Assembly: GCA_023426865.1 (NCBI GenBank)
Contig: JAEZBT010000244.1
Location: 1 to 11,288, forward strand
Direction of reading: 5' to 3'
DNA length: 11,288 bases
DNA from: Actinomycetes bacterium
Lineage (GTDB): Bacteria > Actinomycetota > Actinomycetes > Actinomycetales > Cellulomonadaceae
In this document: piece after piece, positions 6,506 to 11,288 of the stretch
How positions within the stretch are numbered: position 1 is the first letter of the stretch
How the letters are laid out: every line of letters starts with the position of its first letter
Notes under the pieces: model-generated
What the model was told of the DNA's origin: nothing
Seen by the model: the letters and a program-made list of their open reading frames with translations, nothing else
Database searches by the model: none
Made by a program: the position numbers and the translations under genes

Positions 6506-8689
6506 ATGGTCCCGAGCGCTCGTCGGTCCTCCACCAGGGCGGCCATCGTGCTCGCGGCCGGGCAGGACGCCGCCGCGCGCGAGCTGCTCACCCGGCCCCT
6601 CGGTGACTCGACGGTGGCGCAGGTCGCCCTCGCCAACGTCCGGGCGCTGGTCCCGGCCGACCGGATCGTCGTCGTGGTCGCGCCGGGGGACGACGACCTG
6701 CGCGACCTGCTCGGCGACGACCTCACCTACGTCGAGCAGGCCGAGCGCCTCGGTACGGGCGACGCGACGCGGGCCGCGCGGGACGCCGTCGGGCCGGGCG
6801 TGGACCGGGTGCTGGTCACGTACGCGGACACGCCCCTGCTGCGGGTCGAGTCGCTGCTGGGACTGCTGACCCGCCACGAGCTCAAGCGGGTGGCGCTGTC
6901 GATCCTCACGGCGTCCGTCGAGGCGCCCGACCCCGCGTACGGCCGGGTCGTCCGCGAGGCGGGTCGCATCGTCGCCATCGCCGAGGACGAGGCCGGCCCG
7001 CGGGAGGGGGCCGTCGAGATCAACGTCGGCGCGTACGTCGCGGCGCCGTCCCTGCTGTTCGAGGAGCTGGACGCCATGGCGGCGGTCGGCGAGCACCGGC
7101 TGACCGACCTGGCACGTCGCGTCATCGCTCGCGGCCTCGAGATCGCGGCCTACCAGATCCGCGACACCGACGAGGTGCAGGGAATCAACACCACCGCGGA
7201 GCTCGCCGCGGCCGAGGACATCGTGCTCAAGCGGCTCTTCGTGCCGCGCAAGAACACCGACACGCGGATCGTCTTCGGCACCGGCGGCTGGCGCGCCGTC
7301 ATCGGCGAGGGCTACACGCTCGCCAACGTCCGCCGGCTCACCCAGGCGATCGCGAACGAGGTGGTGCGCCAGGGGATGGAGGAGCGCGGCGTCGTCATCG
7401 GCGGGGACCGGCGCTTCCTCTCGCGGGACTCCGCGATCGCGGCGGCCGAGGTGTTCGCGGGCAACGGCGTCCCGGTCCGCCTCCTGCCCGACGACGTCCC
7501 GACGCCGCTCGTGACGTTCGCGGCCCCGCACCTCGGGGCGGCCTACGGGATCATCGTCACCTCGAGCCACAACCCGCCGGAGTGGAACGGGATCAAGGTC
7601 TTCCGCGCCGACGGCTCCCTGCCGCTCGACGAGGAGACGGACCGGTACCAGGACGAGGCGAACGCGATGCGCGTGCGCGACGTCATCACGCTCGACATCG
7701 ACCTCGCGCGGCGCGCCGGGATGATCGACGAGCGGCCGCTGACGGAGCCGTACATCGACGCGATCGAGCAGATCATCGACGTGGAGGCGGCCCGCGGGTC
7801 GGAGCTGCGCGTCGTCGTGGACCCGATGTACGGGACCTCCCAGCTCACGCTCGGCACGATCCTGTCGGACATGCGCGTGCGCGCCGACTTCATCCACGCG
7901 GCGCACAACCCGCTGTTCGGCGGCATCGCGCCGGCCCCTGACCTGCACAGGCTGTCGGCGCTGATCGGGATGATCCGCGACGAGCCCGGGCGCTACCAGC
8001 TCGGCCTGGCGACCGATGGCGACTCCGACCGCATCGGCATCGTCGACGAGCGCGGTCAGTACGTGTCGACCAACGACCTCCTGCTGCTCCTGTACTGGTA
8101 CCTGCACGAGGTGCGCGGCGAGCGCGGCGGCGTCGTGCGCAACCTCGCGACCACGCACCTGCTGGACCGGCTGGCCGCGCACTTCGGGGAGGAGTCGCGC
8201 GAGGTCAAGGTCGGGTTCAAGCACGTCGTGGCCGGCATGGAGGAGATCGGGGCGGTGCTCGGCGGGGAGTCGTCGGGCGGCCTGACCATCCGCGGCTGGC
8301 TGCTCGGCAAGGACGGCATCTTCGCCTGCGCCCTGGTCGTCGAGATGCTCGCGCGGACCGGGCGGACGATCTCCCAGCTGCTCGAGACGGTGCACGCCAT
8401 CACCGGGAGGCTGCACACGCTCGAGGCCGCAGTGCCGTCGACGCCGGACATGCGCCTCGCCGTGCCGCGGCGCCTCGCCGCCGAGCCGCTCACGCACATC
8501 GGGCCGTACCCGGTGGTGCGCGTCGGGCACCTGGACGGGGTGAAGCTCTACCTCGAGAACGACAACTGGGCCCTCCTGCGGTTCTCGGGGACCGAGCCGC
8601 TGCTGCGGATGTCCGTCGAGGCGGACACCACCGACAAGGCGCGCGAGATGCTCGCGTGGCTCGAGCGCTTCGTCACCGCCGGCGTCTGA
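6506..8689 (+). CDS. GlmU-like nucleotidyltransferase domain fused to a phosphohexomutase
   Basis: Two-domain cytoplasmic protein of 727 residues. Residues about 11-243 are a GT-A fold nucleotidyltransferase most like the GlmU N-terminal domain: LAAG (16-19), QAERLGTGDA (78-87), YADTPLL (106-112, D108), YGRVVRE, EDEA (160-163), EINVG (171-175, N173) and GINTTAEL (226-233, N228). The usual GTRMxSxxPK after LAAG is missing, so pyrophosphorylase activity is doubtful. Residues about 253-727 are a complete alpha-D-phosphohexomutase: FGTGGWR, TSSHNP with phosphoserine S354, metal loop DGDSDR (504-509), sugar loop GESSGG (587-592) and phosphate loop RFSGTEP (692-698). That half should interconvert a sugar-1-phosphate and sugar-6-phosphate. 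The ATG follows GGAGG by 4 bases. It is 44 bp upstream of the GH94 gene and almost certainly co-transcribed, so its substrate is probably the sugar-1-phosphate made there (Glc-1-P or GlcNAc-1-P). The mutase call is firm; the N-terminal function is open. Confidence 0.92.
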   Translation: MVPSARRSSTRAAIVLAAGQDAAARELLTRPLGDSTVAQVALANVRALVPADRIVVVVAPGDDDLRDLLGDDLTYVEQAERLGTGDATRAARDAVGPGVDRVLVTYADTPLLRVESLLGLLTRHELKRVALSILTASVEAPDPAYGRVVREAGRIVAIAEDEAGPREGAVEINVGAYVAAPSLLFEELDAMAAVGEHRLTDLARRVIARGLEIAAYQIRDTDEVQGINTTAELAAAEDIVLKRLFVPRKNTDTRIVFGTGGWRAVIGEGYTLANVRRLTQAIANEVVRQGMEERGVVIGGDRRFLSRDSAIAAAEVFAGNGVPVRLLPDDVPTPLVTFAAPHLGAAYGIIVTSSHNPPEWNGIKVFRADGSLPLDEETDRYQDEANAMRVRDVITLDIDLARRAGMIDERPLTEPYIDAIEQIIDVEAARGSELRVVVDPMYGTSQLTLGTILSDMRVRADFIHAAHNPLFGGIAPAPDLHRLSALIGMIRDEPGRYQLGLATDGDSDRIGIVDERGQYVSTNDLLLLLYWYLHEVRGERGGVVRNLATTHLLDRLAAHFGEESREVKVGFKHVVAGMEEIGAVLGGESSGGLTIRGWLLGKDGIFACALVVEMLARTGRTISQLLETVHAITGRLHTLEAAVPSTPDMRLAVPRRLAAEPLTHIGPYPVVRVGHLDGVKLYLENDNWALLRFSGTEPLLRMSVEADTTDKAREMLAWLERFVTAGV

Positions 8690-8733
8690 GGACGCGACGC
8701 CCCCGCCCGCCCACCGGAACCGACAGGACGCCC

Positions 8734-11157
8734 ATGCGCTACGGACACTTCGACGTCGCGGCCGACGAGTACGTCATCGAGCGACCCGACGTGCCGGTCT
8801 CCTGGACCAACTACCTCGGCACCAAGAACCTGTGCACGGTGCTGTCGCACAACGGCGGCGGGTACTCCTACCACCGGTCGTCGCAGCAGGGCCGGATCAC
8901 GCGCTTCCGCCCGAACGGTGTCCCCCTCGACCGGCCCGGGCACTACGTCTACCTGCGCGACGACGCCGACGGCGACGTCTGGTCGGTCTCCTGGCAGCCG
9001 GTCGGCAAGCCCCTGGCCGCCGACGGCGTCGTCGGCGGGGCGGAGTACACGGCCGCGCACGGGCTCGGCTACACGCGGTTCGAGTCGGCCTACCGCGGCG
9101 TGCACGCGACGCAGACGGTCTTCGTCCCGCTCGACGACGACGTCGAGGTGTGGGACGTCGTCGTGACCAACGACTCCGACGCGCGGCGCGACCTCACCGT
9201 CGCGGGGTACGTGGAGTTCAGCTTCCACACCATCACGATCGACAACGAGAACCTCCAGATGTCCCTGTACGCGTCGGGCTCGTCCTACGCCGACGGGATC
9301 ATCGAGGAGGACTTCCACTACGAGCCGTGGACGTTCCACTTCTTCGCCTCGAGCCGGACGCCGGACTCCTACGACGCCCTGCGCGAGGAGTTCATCGGCC
9401 CGTACCGCAGCGAGGCGAACCCGGTCGCCGTCGAGCGCGGTGTCGGCTCGAACAGCTCCGGGACCACCCAGAACCAGTGCGGCGCGCTGCTGCACAAGGT
9501 TCCCCTGGAGCCGGGGGAGTCCACGCGTCTGGTGTTCCTGCTCGGCTACGGCTCGCGCGACGCCGTCGGGCGGGCGATGCGGGAGAAGTACGCCGACCTC
9601 GCGACCGTCGACGCCGAGCGGGCGCGGCTGGGGGCGTACTGGCGCGCCAAGCAGGACCGTCTGCGCATCCGGACGCCGCACGAGGCCATGGACACGATGA
9701 TCAACACCTGGACGCTGCTCCAGGCGGAGACCTGTGTGCAGTGGTCGCGCTTCGCGTCGTTCGTCGAGGTCGGGGGCCGGGCCGGGCTGGGGTACCGGGA
9801 CACCGCGCAGGACGTCATGAGCGTCATCCACTCGAACCCGACGAAGACGCGGCAGCGGATCGTCGAGCTGCTGCGGGCGCAGACCGAGGCCGGCTACGGG
9901 CTGCACCTGTTCGACCCGGCCGCGTTCGACCCGGACGCCCCGCGGCTCCCCGACGTGCCGAGCCCGACGATCGTGCCCACGCGCTCGCGCGGCGACCTCA
10001 TCCACGGCCTGGCCGACACGTGCTCCGACGACCACCTGTGGCTCGTGCCGTCCGTCGTCGAGTACGTCAAGGAGACGGGCGAGGTCGCCTTCCTCGACGA
10101 GGTGGTCCCCTTCGCCGAGGGCACACCGGCGACGGTCTACGAGCACCTGCTGCGGGCGATCGACTTCTCCTCGGCGCAGGTCGGCGCGAACGGCGTCGCG
10201 CTGGGCCTGCGGGCCGACTGGAACGACTGCCTCAACCTCGGCGGCGGGCAGACGGCGCTCGTCACCTTCCTGCACGCCTGGGCGATCCGCGCGCTGCTCG
10301 ACGTCGCCCGCCCCCTCGGCCGCGCCGACGACGTCGCGCGCCTCGAGGCCGAGCTCGAGCGGATCGCGCGCGTGGCGGACACCGAGCTGTGGGACGGGGA
10401 GTGGTGGATCCGGGGGTTCACGCGCGACGGCGTGACGATCGGCTCGGCCGCCAACGACGAGGGCAAGATCTTCCTCGAGCACCAGGCGTGGCCGGTCATC
10501 GCGGGGATCACGACGCCGGAGCGGGGGCGGGCGTCGATGGACGCCGTGCGCCGGCTGCTCGGCTCCCGGTACGGCAACCATCTCAACTGGCCGGCGTTCA
10601 CGAAGGTCGACGACACGGTGGGCTTCGTGACGCGGGTCTACCCGGGCATCAAGGAGAACGCCGCGATCTTCTCCCACCCGAACGCCTGGCCGATCATCGC
10701 CGAGGCGCTGCTGGGTCGCGGGGATGAGGCGGTGGCCTTCTACGACGCGATCTGCCCCTACCACCAGAACGACGCCATCGAGGTGCGCGGCGCGGAGCCG
10801 TACGCGTATGTGCAGTTCATCTACGGCCGCGACCACGAGTGGTTCGGCAAGGCGCAGAACCCGTGGCTGACGGGCACCGCCGGGTGGATGTACACCGCCG
10901 TCACCAAGTACGTGCTGGGCGTGCGGCCCGGCCTGGACGGCTTGGTCGTCGATCCGTCGGTGCCGCGGCACTGGGACGGCTTCGACGTGCAGCGCGTGTG
11001 GCGCGGGGCGACCTACGACATCGAGGTGCGCAACCCCGCCCACGTGAGCCACGGGGTGGCGTCGCTCGTGGTCGACGGCGTACCGCGCGACCCGGGCGCC
11101 CCGGTGCCGGCCGCCCCGGCGGGCGCCCGCGTGCACGTGCTCGTGACGCTCGGCTGA
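8734..11157 (+). CDS. GH94 glycoside phosphorylase, chitobiose-phosphorylase-like
   Basis: Inverting cytoplasmic phosphorylase of 807 residues that splits a beta-linked disaccharide with phosphate, giving a sugar and an alpha-sugar-1-phosphate. The catalytic acid is D498 in RADWNDCLN. Expected phosphate contacts are R355 (GLGYRDTAQD), H648 (FSHPNAW) and T713/G714 (WLTGTAGW). Architecture is the usual N-terminal beta-sandwich, (alpha/alpha)6 barrel and C-terminal sheet, with no signal peptide. Several blocks match, as I remember them, Vibrio N,N'-diacetylchitobiose phosphorylase better than Cellulomonas cellobiose phosphorylase: RPDVP-x-x-WTNYLGT, RPGHYVYLRDD, WSRFASFxEVGGR and DTCSDDHLWL. Cellobiose phosphorylases have SRSASFFETG and GFRDSNQD there. 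Automatic annotation would probably say cellobiose phosphorylase. The frame is open from 8656 inside the mutase gene, but ATG 8734 is chosen: it begins MRYGHFD like the family and follows AGGA by 5 bases. The GH94 call is firm; substrate is moderately supported. Confidence 0.93.
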   Translation: MRYGHFDVAADEYVIERPDVPVSWTNYLGTKNLCTVLSHNGGGYSYHRSSQQGRITRFRPNGVPLDRPGHYVYLRDDADGDVWSVSWQPVGKPLAADGVVGGAEYTAAHGLGYTRFESAYRGVHATQTVFVPLDDDVEVWDVVVTNDSDARRDLTVAGYVEFSFHTITIDNENLQMSLYASGSSYADGIIEEDFHYEPWTFHFFASSRTPDSYDALREEFIGPYRSEANPVAVERGVGSNSSGTTQNQCGALLHKVPLEPGESTRLVFLLGYGSRDAVGRAMREKYADLATVDAERARLGAYWRAKQDRLRIRTPHEAMDTMINTWTLLQAETCVQWSRFASFVEVGGRAGLGYRDTAQDVMSVIHSNPTKTRQRIVELLRAQTEAGYGLHLFDPAAFDPDAPRLPDVPSPTIVPTRSRGDLIHGLADTCSDDHLWLVPSVVEYVKETGEVAFLDEVVPFAEGTPATVYEHLLRAIDFSSAQVGANGVALGLRADWNDCLNLGGGQTALVTFLHAWAIRALLDVARPLGRADDVARLEAELERIARVADTELWDGEWWIRGFTRDGVTIGSAANDEGKIFLEHQAWPVIAGITTPERGRASMDAVRRLLGSRYGNHLNWPAFTKVDDTVGFVTRVYPGIKENAAIFSHPNAWPIIAEALLGRGDEAVAFYDAICPYHQNDAIEVRGAEPYAYVQFIYGRDHEWFGKAQNPWLTGTAGWMYTAVTKYVLGVRPGLDGLVVDPSVPRHWDGFDVQRVWRGATYDIEVRNPAHVSHGVASLVVDGVPRDPGAPVPAAPAGARVHVLVTLG

Positions 11158-11158
11158 C

Positions 11159-11205
11159 CCGACGGCGCCCGCCGGTCCCGCGCGCTCCCGGCCCCGCGCC
11201 GTCGG
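11159..11205 (+). terminator. Strong GC-rich stem-loop after the phosphorylase gene
   Basis: CCGACGGCGC (11159-11168) pairs perfectly with GCGCCGTCGG (11196-11205). Inside it GCCGG (11171-11175) can pair with CCGGC (11188-11192), leaving a 12-base loop. It starts directly after the stop codon at 11155-11157. No T-run follows, so it is not a classic intrinsic terminator, but T-poor hairpins are common at operon ends in high-GC actinobacteria. It may also protect the 3' end of the transcript. It marks the likely end of the operon. Confidence 0.6.
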
Positions 11206-11244
11206 CCTGGTCGCCCCGGGCGGCGCGTGGGACCAGAGCGGGTC

Positions 11245-11265
11245 GTGATGCCGGAGTGGCGTCAC
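11245..11265. other. Inverted repeat near the right edge, function unclear
   Basis: GTGATGCC (11245-11252) and GGCGTCAC (11258-11265) are 8-base arms around GGAGT. In RNA the one mismatch becomes a U-G wobble. It could be an operator for a gene beyond the window or a second hairpin after the operon. No coding region can be supported between 11158 and the end at 11288. Confidence 0.35.
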
Positions 11266-11288
11266 CCCGGGCACGATGGTCACGACAG

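Noticed and set aside
6446..8530. 694-codon minus-strand open frame opposite the mutase gene
   Set aside because: It mirrors a gene with full catalytic motifs, has arginine- and valine-rich non-family sequence, and has no plausible start signal.
8656..8733. Upstream extension of the GH94 frame into the mutase gene
   Set aside because: The extra 26 residues are arginine/proline-rich, while the ATG at 8734 has an AGGA at good spacing and gives the family N-terminus MRYGHFD.
8548..11283. 911-codon minus-strand open frame opposite the GH94 gene
   Set aside because: No recognisable domains; composition is typical of an antisense shadow, and the plus strand encodes a complete GH94 enzyme.

Overview
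The window reads as chromosomal DNA of a very high-GC actinobacterium, most plausibly Cellulomonas or a close relative in the Micrococcales. By eye GC is around 70% or more, third codon positions are almost all G or C, GTG starts are common, and two genes have a TANNNT -10 hexamer just upstream of the start codon, as in leaderless actinobacterial genes. The genus is inferred from gene content and style, not from a marker gene. No RNA genes, insertion sequences, CRISPR arrays or phage genes were seen.

Left part (54-4877, minus strand): one 1607-residue exported protein. It has a signal peptide, a calcineurin-like metallophosphoesterase domain, fibronectin-III-like domains alternating with two copies of a ~200-residue module, four nearly identical DUF5011-type Ig-like repeats, and a C-terminal block of DUF4214-like units. 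It looks like a cell-surface or secreted phosphoesterase on a long stalk.

Middle part (5061-6347): a TetR-family regulator (minus strand) and a left-handed beta-helix (hexapeptide) acyltransferase (plus strand) are transcribed divergently from a 117-bp gap. The gap holds two dyads and a candidate leaderless promoter for each gene.

Right part (6506-11157, plus strand): a two-gene sugar-phosphate operon preceded by a 21-bp near-palindrome. The first gene fuses an N-terminal GlmU-like nucleotidyltransferase domain to a complete alpha-D-phosphohexomutase. The second is a cytoplasmic GH94 glycoside phosphorylase whose diagnostic blocks look more like N,N'-diacetylchitobiose phosphorylase than classical cellobiose phosphorylase. 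The inferred route is that the phosphorylase splits an imported disaccharide into a sugar plus a sugar-1-phosphate, and the mutase moves the phosphate to C6. If the disaccharide is chitobiose, the sugar-1-phosphate is GlcNAc-1-P, the ligand of GlmU-type domains, which would explain the fusion. No transporter or kinase is in view. The best candidate for something new is this fusion, whose GlmU-like half keeps the apparent metal and sugar ligands but has lost the usual nucleotide-binding signature.
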